DNA of 64,000 nucleotides from NCBI RefSeq assembly GCF_004827385.1, contig NZ_SRXN01000011.1, positions 1 through 64,000 on the forward strand, written 5' to 3'. This stretch comes from Ensifer sp. MPMI2T. GTDB lineage: Bacteria > Pseudomonadota > Alphaproteobacteria > Rhizobiales > Rhizobiaceae. Below are positions 25,874 to 34,734 of the stretch, in pieces. The position numbers were made by a program, and so were the translations under genes. Each line of letters begins with the position of its first letter. Position 1 is the first letter of the stretch. The notes below the pieces were generated by a model. It had not been told where the DNA came from. It did not search any database and saw only the letters and a list, made by a program, of their open reading frames with translations.

Positions 25874-27811
25874 ATGGCTTTCTTCCTGCAGACCTTTGGA
25901 GGCTTGAGGCTTGTCGACCCGGAAGGCAACCACGTTGCTTTTCCCGAAAAGGCGTTGCTGATTCTCGTTTATTTGCTCACAACCCCAAACGGTTCTGCAT
26001 CTCGACACGAGTTGGCTACATTTTTGTGGAGCAACGAGGATAAGGCCGTTTCGCTTTCGAACTTGCGTAAGACCGTTTCGAGAATAAAGACTCGCCAAAA
26101 TGAACTCGGAGCGCATTTCCTTTCCTTCACGGAAACCATGATTTACGTCGATCGGGGATCCTTGTCCTCCGATGTCTTGTCGATTGACAAGGAGGGTGTG
26201 GCAGAGCCCGTTTCTCAGCTCAGGCATCTCATGGGCCTATTGAAGCAGTCTTTCATCGGGACGGTTGACTGTGATAGCCCCGATTTTAAGAGCTGGCTCG
26301 CGGAGCGCAGAAATCAGCACAAGGGTCTTCTCAAAGATGCGCTGGAAAAAGCGGCACCTTTGGCCCGAACCCAAGTGGAATCTGAAGTCGTCAAGGATGC
26401 GGCTATCCTCCTCTTCCGGGCCGAACCCGCGGATCCAGATACACTCGAATTCCTCGTAAAAATATTTGGCGCGGAAGGAGAAGTTGAGGACGTGCGACGG
26501 TTTTTTGAGCAAAGGAACAGCTCAATTTCGCGAGGCATCGATGCTCTTAGCTCTGCCATCGAGAAGGAATCGGCAAAAATCCCCGGTAAGATACGAGCGC
26601 ACGCAAAGGCACGAGCGCACTCAGCTGATGCCGGCATATCCGGCATCAAAGCAGCAATTCCTCGACTTGTGTTGCTGCCTCCGACCAATCAATCCAGCCG
26701 TCCCGACGCCGGCCTCGTCGCCGCATCGTTGATCGAAGATATTACGATCGGGTTTTGTGCCCTCAACAGCCTCCAGGTTATAGCCCCCCATTCGGCCGTT
26801 CGAATTGGCCATGACATTGAGGACCAGGTTGCGTTCTTTGAGCACCATTCGGTCAACTACGTTCTCGACACCCGGATCAGCAGCCTGGGGGACGAAGTGA
26901 CGTTATTCGCCCAGCTAATCTTCCTTCCCGATAGCGAGATTACTTGGGCGGAGAGGTTCGGCCTCGGTCATCTTGACCTTGTTCGCGATCGAAGAGTGAT
27001 TGCGCGACGCATCGCACTTTCTGTTTCCAGTGAGATCGAGCGGCATGAAACGACACGCTCCTATCTTGAACTGAACCCGATTGCTTACCATCGATATCTT
27101 GTCGGCAGACCGCACCTGAATCGACTCACGCTTCCAAACCTGCGGCGTGCGCGCAAGGAGATGAAGGCCGCGCTGCAAGCAAGTCCCGATTTCGCGCCAG
27201 CGTTGAGCGCCATGGCCCGAACGTACTCAAAGGAGTGGCTGTTAACGGCACGAGGCGATATCGATCTTTTGAAGGCCGCGGAGACTTTCGCAGCGCAGGC
27301 CATGGGAGCGCGCGCGGACCTGGCCGACGGCTATCGCGAATTTGGCGTTGCCAAATTGTTGCAGGGTGCATTCGATGAAAGCGCTGAAGCGATGGAATTG
27401 GCAGAGACGCTTGGTCCGCATTATGCGGATGTCATCGCCGATCACGCGGATACGTTGGTCCATTGTTCGCGCCCTGCTATGGCCTTGCAGAAGATTGAGC
27501 GCGCGATCGAGTTGAACCCTCTCAGCCCGGACACTTATCTCTGGACCGCTGCGGGGGCCCACTACGCTCTCAGCCATTTCGAGGCATCGCTGGATTACAT
27601 CAGCCAGATGGAAGATCCCAGCTTGGCGGACAGGCTTTCAGCCGCCAACTGGGCGATGCTGGATCACATGGATAAGGCGCGCTTTTTTGTGCGCAGAGTC
27701 CGCGAAGCCAATCCCGCTTTCGACGTTGACCAGTGGCTGGCCGCCGTTCCCACTAAGGAGCGTTGGCACAAGGATCTCTACCGTGAAGGACTAAAGAAGG
27801 CAGGATTCTAG
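25874..27811 (+). CDS. SARP-like transcriptional regulator with TolB-N-like and TPR regions
   Basis: About 645 residues. The N-terminus (1-90) is a winged-helix DNA-binding domain of the SARP type: FLQTFGGLRLVDPEGNHVAF, RHELATFLWS and SNLRKTVSRIKT. Next comes a bacterial transcriptional-activator-like helical part (100-200). Around 260-390 is the TolB-N-like segment found in many rhizobial cyclases (VLLPPTNQSSRPDAG, YVLDTRISSLGDEVTLFAQL). TPR helices occupy 425-645. The ATG at 25874 has AAAGGAC upstream; an ATG at 25757 and a TTG at 25718 are alternatives. Its coding is visibly AT-richer than its neighbours, suggesting transfer. No target is evident. Confidence 0.75.
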   Translation: MAFFLQTFGGLRLVDPEGNHVAFPEKALLILVYLLTTPNGSASRHELATFLWSNEDKAVSLSNLRKTVSRIKTRQNELGAHFLSFTETMIYVDRGSLSSDVLSIDKEGVAEPVSQLRHLMGLLKQSFIGTVDCDSPDFKSWLAERRNQHKGLLKDALEKAAPLARTQVESEVVKDAAILLFRAEPADPDTLEFLVKIFGAEGEVEDVRRFFEQRNSSISRGIDALSSAIEKESAKIPGKIRAHAKARAHSADAGISGIKAAIPRLVLLPPTNQSSRPDAGLVAASLIEDITIGFCALNSLQVIAPHSAVRIGHDIEDQVAFFEHHSVNYVLDTRISSLGDEVTLFAQLIFLPDSEITWAERFGLGHLDLVRDRRVIARRIALSVSSEIERHETTRSYLELNPIAYHRYLVGRPHLNRLTLPNLRRARKEMKAALQASPDFAPALSAMARTYSKEWLLTARGDIDLLKAAETFAAQAMGARADLADGYREFGVAKLLQGAFDESAEAMELAETLGPHYADVIADHADTLVHCSRPAMALQKIERAIELNPLSPDTYLWTAAGAHYALSHFEASLDYISQMEDPSLADRLSAANWAMLDHMDKARFFVRRVREANPAFDVDQWLAAVPTKERWHKDLYREGLKKAGF

Positions 27812-28317
27812 CCGTAAATCTGCATCAGGAAATAACGCAATGGCTAGAGTTGTCGTGATCAGGCTAGCAGACGAAGACGTGTTGTGGGTGATCCATCTGG
27901 ATGCCCGAAGTGTCGTGCCTCTCGATCCGCCCAATGCAGGGGGCTCAAAGCGGTGATGGACCATCGTGCAAGCGGCACGATCGTAACAAAGGGCGTGGAC
28001 GTGGCGGTGGTCGTTAAGTCCGCGGAGGCCGCATTCTCAGGTCACTATGATGGCTACCCCATAAACCCAGCACGGCCTTGAAATCCGACGGCGCAAATAT
28101 CGCCGCCAGCGTTGATCACGCCGTCAACGATGCCTCGCTGCGCCCCTCAGCAGCGCCATTGATCAACGGCCTGCGGTTGATGGATGCCTGCGGCTCAGGA
28201 TCGAAGTCCATCATCCGTTGCGCTCGCCGCGTTGCGTTGCATTTCTCTCGGCGTGGATTATCGATGTCCTGGAGGCATGACGCCGACATCGGCGCGCTGC
28301 GGCCCTACCCTCAACAC
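27812..28317. other. Non-coding or decayed stretch
   Basis: About 500 bases between the SARP-like gene and the PAS gene. Only short frames occur, such as a 38-codon frame at 27840-27956 after AGGAAATAACGCA; none resembles a known family. Composition changes along the stretch, as in decayed accessory DNA. I see no convincing gene. Confidence 0.4.
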
Positions 28318-29130
28318 TCAGGCCGCAATCGCCCTGCGCCGGTCCGCGTGTTCCTGGATGACCAGGATGGCGCCGATCAGCTTGCGGTTGCTCGACAGGC
28401 ACGGCGTCATGCGACATCGAACCACCACTGTGCGCGCATCGACGGTCTTGGCAAACGTGTACTCGACGACTTCGCCGCTGAAGCAACGGTCGAGATAGGC
28501 CTTCACGCGCTGCTCGAAGCGCTGGAGACCGATGAACTCGACGATGTGCCGGCCGATGAGGTCCATCGGTCTGCTTTCCAGATGGCTCGCATTCGCCGGG
28601 TTGGTGTAGAGATAACGATAGTCCGGCGTGATGACGGCGATCCGGTCTGTAAGGCAGTCGAGAATCGCCTCGTTAAGCAGTCCCTCGTCGGCGAGCCCCT
28701 TGCTAGGCAATCTCGCCGGGCGCTCAAGGTCGATACCGGTGAGATCCGCCACTCCGGTCGCCGCGAAATAGCGATCGATTAGCGATTGAAGCAACTTCGA
28801 ATGGCGCAGTACGCAGGCCATGTCTGCCGCCTCGGCACGCAAGATATCGGTAAGGAAGTGAAACTGCAGGCGGGCGTCTTCGACGCTCACAGCCTTCTGC
28901 TCGTAAACTGCCTTCAGGATGGGATCGAGCTCGCGATCCAGAATCCCGATCAGATGTTCGTCCGCCACTTTCACGGCATACTGCAACTGTGAATACTTGA
29001 ACCAGAACAGCTCAATCAGTGCGTTCAATTCGAATCCCCATTCCCCCCACGGCCAAGCCGCGTCGATGCACTTCAAGATAGACTGTGTTGCAGACGATTC
29101 GGATTTTGATGATTTCCCCCTCGATGCCAC
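28318..29130 (-). CDS. PAS domain-containing protein
   Basis: About 270 residues. The C-terminal half (about 150-265) is a PAS sensor domain: ILDCLTDRIAVITPDYRYLY, TNPANASHLESRPMDLIGRH, VVRCRMTPCLSSNRKLIGA and ILVIQEHAD. The N-terminal half is helical with no known domain. No output domain is present, so it probably signals through a partner. The frame opens at a GTG (29130) without a good ribosome site, so the start is uncertain. The 225 bases upstream to 29355 hold no clear gene. Confidence 0.7.
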   Translation of the reverse strand: MASRGKSSKSESSATQSILKCIDAAWPWGEWGFELNALIELFWFKYSQLQYAVKVADEHLIGILDRELDPILKAVYEQKAVSVEDARLQFHFLTDILRAEAADMACVLRHSKLLQSLIDRYFAATGVADLTGIDLERPARLPSKGLADEGLLNEAILDCLTDRIAVITPDYRYLYTNPANASHLESRPMDLIGRHIVEFIGLQRFEQRVKAYLDRCFSGEVVEYTFAKTVDARTVVVRCRMTPCLSSNRKLIGAILVIQEHADRRRAIAA

Positions 29131-29355
29131 GCGTAGCCGCGTTTGCGCTCACCCAAAGCGCTTGCAGTTGCCCCAAACCACAACGATGAGTTTACACGCA
29201 TTGCGGCATCGTTCAACAGGAGAAAGCCGGAATCCATCGGGTCCAGGCATTCTCGGATGACGGCGATATGTTCCGCCACCTCCTCCAGTTGCTGCTCACA
29301 CTCGGGACGGTGCGAGACGCAACGAGGCGGCGCTTTGGATGGGCTAGGGGCACGT

Positions 29356-30279
29356 TTAGAGGCTGCGCTTGATGTTCCAGCGGTCGTGATACCAGAGCCA
29401 CTGACCCGGATATTCACGCACCCAGCTCTCCACCTTGTCGTTCAGCATCTGCGCCGTCGCATTGACGTCGACGCTGCCATCCGTCCTGCGCGGGATCGTA
29501 ATCGCCGGTTCGAGCTCCAGCCGAAACCGGCCGCCGGGCAGACGGATGCAGCGCGCCGGATAGACCTCGCAGTTGAACTGGCGCACCAGCTTGGCAAGCA
29601 GCGGATTGGTCTGCACGTCCCGGCCGAAGAACTTCGTCTTCAACCCCTTGCGGAACTTCTGGTCAACCAGAACGCCTACACCGCCGCCGCGCTCCAGCTG
29701 GCGGGCGAGCGCGAAGGAGGAACCGGCGTGAGAGGGCACGAGATTGCCCATCCGCGCTTTGCGGAATTCAAAGACCTTGTCGGCCATGTACGGGTTGTTC
29801 GGCGGGCGGAAGAGGACTGTGACGTCGAGACCGAAGGCCGAGCCCGCAACAGGCAGCATCTCGAAATTGCCGCTGTGGGCCGTGAAGACGATGAAGGGCC
29901 GCGGATTGTCGCGCAGATCCAGGAACAGCGGGATGCCGGAGACCTCCACCCTGCCCGGCTCCGACCGGTATGGATCGAAATCGAAGAGCTGGTCGAGAAA
30001 TACATATTCCGCCGCCATCCGGCCCATATTGCCCCAGCTGTCGAGCGCAATCTCCTGAAGCTCCGCCTCGCTCTTTTCCGGAAAGGCGTTGCGCAGATTG
30101 GTGAGCGTCAGCTTATGGCGCCCGGTTTTCGGGCCGATCCAGCGGGCGACGCGATCCATGAAGTTGATCGCCGTGTCCGGCGGGAAGAGCTTAAGCACCG
30201 TCAGCAGCAGGAATACGAACTGCGCAATCGCCCATTGCCGAAAATGGTTGGCGGCCAGCACCAGCCGTGTGATCAGCAT
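29356..30279 (-). CDS. lpxXL: Very-long-chain lipid A acyltransferase LpxXL
   Basis: 307 residues of the LpxL/HtrB lysophospholipid acyltransferase family. The catalytic HX4E is seen in VFTAHSGNFEMLP, and the N-terminal helix anchors it in the inner membrane (AIAQFVFLLLTVLKLF). In rhizobia LpxXL transfers 27-hydroxyoctacosanoate from AcpXL to lipid A. The ATG at 30279 is used; a GTG at 30285 is possible. It follows the MDR gene by twelve bases at the end of the acpXL cluster, which supports the assignment. Confidence 0.9.
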   Translation of the reverse strand: MLITRLVLAANHFRQWAIAQFVFLLLTVLKLFPPDTAINFMDRVARWIGPKTGRHKLTLTNLRNAFPEKSEAELQEIALDSWGNMGRMAAEYVFLDQLFDFDPYRSEPGRVEVSGIPLFLDLRDNPRPFIVFTAHSGNFEMLPVAGSAFGLDVTVLFRPPNNPYMADKVFEFRKARMGNLVPSHAGSSFALARQLERGGGVGVLVDQKFRKGLKTKFFGRDVQTNPLLAKLVRQFNCEVYPARCIRLPGGRFRLELEPAITIPRRTDGSVDVNATAQMLNDKVESWVREYPGQWLWYHDRWNIKRSL

Positions 30280-30290
30280 CCGCACGATGT

Positions 30291-31319
30291 TTAGTCCATC
30301 CGTAGGATGATCTTGCCGAAGACCTGCCGCGTTTCCATCCGCTCCAGCGCCCGGTCGATATCGTTGAAGCCGACCTCCGTGTCGATTACCGGATGCACGA
30401 GGCCGCGGCCCATCTTCTGCATCGCGTTTGCCATGTTTTCCATGCGGCAGCCGAAGGAACCGAGCAACTTCAACTGCTGCTGGAACAGCATCATCAGATT
30501 CATGTCCGTCGAAACGCCGGAGGTCGAACCGCAAGTCACGAGACGCCCGCCCCGCTTCATCGACAGCATGGAGCCTGCCCAGGTGTCCTTGCCGACATGT
30601 TCGAAGACGACGTCGACGCCCTTCTTCTTGGTGAGTTTGCGCACCACGCCCTCGAAGCGGTCGTTGCGGTAGTTGATCACATGATCGGCGCCTAGCGCCT
30701 TGGCCTTCTCGATCTTGTCGTCCGAGCCGACGGTGGTGATCACCGTGCAGCCAATCTTCTTGGCAAGCTGGATCGCCGCCGTGCCGATGCCGGAACCGCC
30801 CGCATGGACGAGGATCGTTTCGCCGGGTTCGAGCTTGGCATTGTCGAAGAGCATGTGCTCGACCGTGCCGAAGGTCACGGGTGCCAGGGCAGCACCGACG
30901 GCGTCAACACCCGGAGGCGCGGGAACGAGCAGGCGCGCCGGGAGGTTCACGAGTTCCTGCGCGAAACCGTCGAGGTGGAAGCCGTGCACGCCGCCCACAT
31001 GTTCGCAGAGATTGTCGCGACCCTCGCGGCAGGGGCGGCAGAGCCCGCAGGTGCGGGCGCCATAGATCGAGACGAGCTGGCCGGGCAGGACATTGGCGAC
31101 GCCCGGGCCGATGCTCTCGACCACGCCGGAGGCTTCTGCGCCGATCACCAGCGGCATCTTGCGCTTGGCAAAAGCCATGCCACGCCAGCCCCAGACGTCG
31201 ATATGGTTGAGCGCGACGGCCTTGACGCGCAGCGTGACTTCACCGGGACCCGGCGCCTCCGGTTCCGGAAGGTCGGTGATTTCAAGCTTGCGGTCATCGA
31301 GCAGTTGCAGGGCGCGCAT
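30291..31319 (-). CDS. adh2XL: MDR family oxidoreductase of the acpXL cluster
   Basis: 342 residues of the medium-chain dehydrogenase/reductase family, usually annotated as a zinc alcohol dehydrogenase. The nucleotide-binding fold is in ILVHAGGSGIGTAAIQLAKK. Four cysteines of the structural zinc lobe are present (RTCGLCRPCREGRDNLC). The catalytic zinc ligands are not: the GHE motif reads GAE (LVIGAEASG) and the first-Cys region reads NHIDVWGWRG, as in quinone or enoyl reductases. An enoyl-thioester reductase role in very-long-chain fatty acid elongation is plausible. Confidence 0.85.
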   Translation of the reverse strand: MRALQLLDDRKLEITDLPEPEAPGPGEVTLRVKAVALNHIDVWGWRGMAFAKRKMPLVIGAEASGVVESIGPGVANVLPGQLVSIYGARTCGLCRPCREGRDNLCEHVGGVHGFHLDGFAQELVNLPARLLVPAPPGVDAVGAALAPVTFGTVEHMLFDNAKLEPGETILVHAGGSGIGTAAIQLAKKIGCTVITTVGSDDKIEKAKALGADHVINYRNDRFEGVVRKLTKKKGVDVVFEHVGKDTWAGSMLSMKRGGRLVTCGSTSGVSTDMNLMMLFQQQLKLLGSFGCRMENMANAMQKMGRGLVHPVIDTEVGFNDIDRALERMETRQVFGKIILRMD

Positions 31320-31404
31320 GGGTGATTCCTTTGAGTATTCTAGTTATGGAGCGGCTAGGTCGTATGGGCGCCTCGCTACGCTGCGAGACGGAGCGGCGCT
31401 AACC

Positions 31405-31553
31405 CCTCTGGCCTGCCGGCTATCTCCCCCACAAGGGGGGAGAATAGATGTGGCGCCCTTTGCGCCCCGCCGAACCACACCACTTGCAGGAACGTTTCGG
31501 TCGGAGCGAGGCGCAAGCCCCCCTTGTGGCGGAGATAGCCGGCAGGCCAGAGG
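31405..31553. repeat. Large palindromic intergenic repeat (36-bp arms)
   Basis: Arms at 31405-31440 and 31518-31553 are inverted copies differing at one of 36 positions, separated by 77 bases. The arm begins CCTCTGGCCTGCCGGC and ends CCACAAGGGGGG. It lies between fabF1XL and the MDR gene and matches the arms inside cobN at 33 of 36 positions. Rhizobia carry palindromic intergenic mosaic elements of this kind; the exact family was not checked. Confidence 0.85.
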
Positions 31554-31571
31554 AGCATTTTGCCGCCATCC

Positions 31572-32855
31572 TCAAGCCGGCTCGGCGGTCATGACAAGGC
31601 TGGCGTTCTGACCGCCGAATCCGAAGGAGTTCGACAGCACGGCAGTGACCTGCTGGCTGCGCTTCACGTTCGGCACGACATCGAGGACGATCGCCGGGTC
31701 GGGATTCTGGTAGTTGATCGTCGGCGGCAGCGTGCCGGTCAGCATCGTCTGCAGCGAGAAGACCGCCTCGACCGCACCGGCGGCCGTCAGCGTATGGCCG
31801 ATCATCGACTTGTTCGACGAAACCGGGATCGTCGGTAGACGCTCGCCGAAGACGGACGACATGGACAGATATTCCATCTTGTCGTTCTCCGGCGTCGAGG
31901 TGCCGTGGGCATTGATATAGCCGATGCCGCTCTCGTCGATGCCGGCGTCCTCGAGTGCGGCGCGGATCGTCGCGATCGCCGGGCCGCCATCCGGAGACGA
32001 ACGCGTGCGGTGGAAGAGATCAGCCTTTTCGCCGCAGCCCTTGAGGATGCCGTAGATGCGAGCGCCGCGCGCAATCGCCGCTTCCAGAGATTCAAGCACC
32101 AGCGTCGCGGCGCCTTCGGCAATGACGAAACCGTCGCGGTCCTTGGTGAAGGGTTTCGACGCCTTCTCCGGCGGATCGTTCTGGGTGGAGAGTGCCGAGA
32201 GCAGCGAGAAGCGGATCAGAGCCTCGGCGCTGACCGAGCCGTCGGTTGCGACCGTCAGGGCGCGATCGGTGCGGCCCTGGCGGATCGCCTCGACACCGAG
32301 CTGGATCGCGGTCGCACCAGAAGCGCAGGCCGTCGAAAGCGTCACCGGCAAGCCGCGCGTGCCGAAACGATCGGCAAGCCGCTCCGAGATCGAACCGAAG
32401 AGCACGGCCTCGTGGAATACCGGATCCGCCTTCTGGCGCATGGCAGCAAGGAAGCGGTTATAGGCGTCGCCCGGCCGCTCGGACGGCGGCGAACGGTCGG
32501 CAAGCTCGAAGCGTGCGCTCCATTCCGGCTCGATCGGCGGTGCAGCGAGGAACAGCGGACCGTTGAAATCGCCGGAATGGCCGGCCTGCGCCAAGGCTTC
32601 CAGCGTCGTTTCGCGTGCCATCGCATAGGAGCGCTCGACCGCATTCTCCGCCGGCAGTTCGATAAAATCGACGGTGCCGCTGATGCGTGTCGAAAGTCCC
32701 TCGGTCGGGAAGCGAGTAATCTTGTGAATACCGGAAACGCCGCCGGAAAGCGCCGCCCAGTTGTCTTCGAGACCCTGGCCGAGCGAGGTGATGACGCCCA
32801 TGCCGGTAACGGCGACGATCGGGCGGCCGAGATGATCCGTATATGCCTTGCTCAT
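31572..32855 (-). CDS. fabF1XL: Beta-ketoacyl-ACP synthase (FabF1XL)
   Basis: 427 residues with an intact ketosynthase triad: Cys in LSTACASGATAIQLG, His in INAHGTSTPEND and His in NKSMIGHTLTAAG. It condenses malonyl-ACP with a growing acyl chain, here presumably on AcpXL to reach C28. The ATG at 32855 follows the second ketosynthase by thirteen bases. The adjacent, catalytically degenerate homologue suggests the two may pair. Confidence 0.93.
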   Translation of the reverse strand: MSKAYTDHLGRPIVAVTGMGVITSLGQGLEDNWAALSGGVSGIHKITRFPTEGLSTRISGTVDFIELPAENAVERSYAMARETTLEALAQAGHSGDFNGPLFLAAPPIEPEWSARFELADRSPPSERPGDAYNRFLAAMRQKADPVFHEAVLFGSISERLADRFGTRGLPVTLSTACASGATAIQLGVEAIRQGRTDRALTVATDGSVSAEALIRFSLLSALSTQNDPPEKASKPFTKDRDGFVIAEGAATLVLESLEAAIARGARIYGILKGCGEKADLFHRTRSSPDGGPAIATIRAALEDAGIDESGIGYINAHGTSTPENDKMEYLSMSSVFGERLPTIPVSSNKSMIGHTLTAAGAVEAVFSLQTMLTGTLPPTINYQNPDPAIVLDVVPNVKRSQQVTAVLSNSFGFGGQNASLVMTAEPA

Positions 32856-32868
32856 GGTTCGAGCCCCC

Positions 32869-34071
32869 TTATTCCGCAGAAAGCACGGCGACGCCTTCGC
32901 CGCGAGCGTGGCCGATCGTCGTCACGATCGCCGTCTTGGCTGACGCCGTCATCACCGCCTCGGCATCGGGGTCGAAGGGCGGGACTTTAGCGGCATGGCC
33001 GAGCGAAAGTGCCGCGAGCGCCAGGCCCACCGGAAACTGTGCCTCGACGCCATGCCCGACGAGACCGCCATAGGCGCGGACGGGCCGGCCGGCGAGCTTT
33101 GTTTCGAGGAACGCCTTCTCGCGGCGGGCGAGATCGTGGAAACCGGAAGTGCCAGAAAAGACGACGGTCGACTGCGGCTCGAACGCGGCCGCTGGTGCTG
33201 TGAGATCGGCAAGACGTGATTCCAGCCGCCCATCCTGACGGCTGCCGCGGTCGCCACCGACCGCCTCGACAGAGGCATAGATGCGGGCGCCACGCGCCTC
33301 GGCATATTGACGCGATTCGAGCACGAGGAAGGCGCCGACCGAACCGAGGATGAGGCCGCCGCCGTCCTCCGGCTTGCGCGACCAGATCGGATGCCAGTCG
33401 CCAACAGCGCAGCCCTGAATAGCCTCGATCAGAAGGATGATATCGATCCGCTCGGCCGAAAACGCGCCGCCGACGAGCGTATGGGTGGACTGGCCGGCCT
33501 TGATGCGCGCAAACGCCGTTTCGAAGGCCGAAATGCCGGCGGCCTCCTCGCCCATGAAGGTGCGCGAGGAGCCCGTCACCTTATGGACGATCGAAATATT
33601 TCCAGCGAGCAGGTTGGAGAGCTGGGCAAGGAAGAGCGTCGGGCGCAGTTCCGTCGTCAGCTTCTCGTTTAACAGCTGCTCACGGTCGTTGCGCTTCAGT
33701 CCTTCATCCACGATCAGCGAATCGACGTTGATGTCGCGCTCGCCGCCGCCGGCCGCAACGATCATGTCCATGCTGCCGCAGGCTTCGAGATTGTCTTTGA
33801 GCCCCGCATCATCGAGCGCCAAGCCGGCGGCAAAGACGCCGAGGCGCTGCCAGTTTTCCATCTGCCGCTGGTCGCCACGCTTGGCGATCTGCTGGGACCA
33901 GTCGATTTCCGGCAGCGGATGGACCGGATAAGGCGCGAAGCGTTCGGTCTCGATGCGCACTTTCGGCGGCTCGGCGGCGCTCAACAGCGCGACATGCGGC
34001 TCGACGCCGACGCCCTGGCTCGTCACGATGCCGACGCCAGTGATCACCACGTCGTTTGCGGATTTCGTCAT
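32869..34071 (-). CDS. fabF2XL: Degenerate beta-ketoacyl synthase (FabF2XL), chain-length-factor-like
   Basis: 400 residues of the ketosynthase fold, seen in DVVITGVGIVTSQGVGVEP and GLVGHGVEAQFPVGLALAAL. The nucleophilic-Cys segment reads IVHKVTGSSRTFMGEEAAG with no cysteine, and the first catalytic His segment reads VVFSGTSGF, where the family has NAHGTS. Only the second His remains. This resembles KS-beta subunits of type II polyketide systems. The ATG at 34071 lies two bases after the fabZ stop, with an active ketosynthase directly downstream. Confidence 0.88.
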   Translation of the reverse strand: MTKSANDVVITGVGIVTSQGVGVEPHVALLSAAEPPKVRIETERFAPYPVHPLPEIDWSQQIAKRGDQRQMENWQRLGVFAAGLALDDAGLKDNLEACGSMDMIVAAGGGERDINVDSLIVDEGLKRNDREQLLNEKLTTELRPTLFLAQLSNLLAGNISIVHKVTGSSRTFMGEEAAGISAFETAFARIKAGQSTHTLVGGAFSAERIDIILLIEAIQGCAVGDWHPIWSRKPEDGGGLILGSVGAFLVLESRQYAEARGARIYASVEAVGGDRGSRQDGRLESRLADLTAPAAAFEPQSTVVFSGTSGFHDLARREKAFLETKLAGRPVRAYGGLVGHGVEAQFPVGLALAALSLGHAAKVPPFDPDAEAVMTASAKTAIVTTIGHARGEGVAVLSAE

Positions 34072-34073
34072 AT

Positions 34074-34550
34074 TCACTTCTCCGAACCGGCCGTCGCGGC
34101 CATCAATCCGAGTTCCTCGGCGCGCTTGCGGACTATATCGCCGAGTGGCACTTGGTCGAACGGCATCGTCCTGAGCTTCAACTGGGCATTGCATATCTTC
34201 TTGCCGCCCGAGGTGATCTTCGCCTTGGTTACGGCAAAGCCGGATCCTTCATGCTCCAGTAGCGCCTCGATCTCAAGCTCGGTGGAAGGCTCTACGAAGG
34301 TGCGCATCTTGGCGCCGTCGACCGACATCAGGAAGGGCATCGCCGCAAAATTCGTGGCGGCCAGCACGAGGAAGCCCGAGGCCTGCGCCATGGTCTCGAT
34401 CAGGAGCACGCCCGGAACCAAGGGATAACCCGGAAAATGCCCCTCGAACACGGGGCTCTTTTCCGGAACGACGGACCGTGCCGTCAGTCGGCCCGCCGCA
34501 AGATCCACCGTTTCGACGCGGTCGATCATCTGGAAGTATTCAAGGAGCAT
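34074..34550 (-). CDS. fabZXL: 3-hydroxyacyl-ACP dehydratase of the acpXL cluster (FabZ type)
   Basis: 158 residues of the hot-dog dehydratase fold. The catalytic His is in FEGHFPGYPLVPGVLLIETM, with the catalytic Glu in the same segment. It dehydrates 3-hydroxyacyl-ACP during elongation. It comes before the two ketosynthases and after acpXL, with a strong hairpin terminator between it and acpXL. Confidence 0.93.
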   Translation of the reverse strand: MLLEYFQMIDRVETVDLAAGRLTARSVVPEKSPVFEGHFPGYPLVPGVLLIETMAQASGFLVLAATNFAAMPFLMSVDGAKMRTFVEPSTELEIEALLEHEGSGFAVTKAKITSGGKKICNAQLKLRTMPFDQVPLGDIVRKRAEELGLMAATAGSEK

Positions 34551-34591
34551 GAAGGCTGATCCCCGTTGGTTTCGGGCTCAAGTAAAAACGC

Positions 34592-34632
34592 CGATGCCGC
34601 CTGTCAAGCGCGGGACGCGACAGGCGGCATCG
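34592..34632 (-). terminator. Terminator between acpXL and fabZXL
   Basis: CGATGCCGCCTGTC pairs perfectly with GACAGGCGGCATCG around thirteen bases. On the minus strand the stem is followed by GTTTTTAC, a proper U-run. It lies about 140 bases past the acpXL stop, so acpXL can be made as a short monocistronic message, giving more carrier protein than enzymes. Confidence 0.75.
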
Positions 34633-34683
34633 TGATACGGGTCGAACCGCGTCAGCGGAAGGTCAATTAGGCTCTAGATCACG

Positions 34684-34710
34684 TGATTTTGGTTTGAAAA
34701 ACCAAAATCA
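34684..34710. repeat. Perfect AT-rich hairpin repeat
   Basis: TGATTTTGGTTT and AAACCAAAATCA form a perfect 12-bp stem with a three-base loop, itself nested in GATCACG and CGTGATC flanks. It sits between acpXL and its terminator and resembles part of a rhizobial mosaic repeat. Confidence 0.6.
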
Positions 34711-34734
34711 TAAACGTGATCGATTCCAGCAAAG

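Noticed and set aside
27840..27956. 38-codon frame after the SARP-like gene
   Set aside because: It has a weak Shine-Dalgarno but no similarity or clear context; could be part of a decayed region, so not called.
28078..28782. 234-codon plus-strand frame
   Set aside because: Mostly antisense to the PAS gene.
29073..29417. 114-codon minus-strand frame between the PAS and lpxXL genes
   Set aside because: It overlaps the PAS gene start and the lpxXL end in other frames and has no known domain; a middle part looks protein-like but no usable start is seen.
31405..31553. Insertion sequence ends
   Set aside because: Inverted arms enclose only 77 bases with no transposase and no flanking target duplication visible, so it is a non-coding palindromic element.
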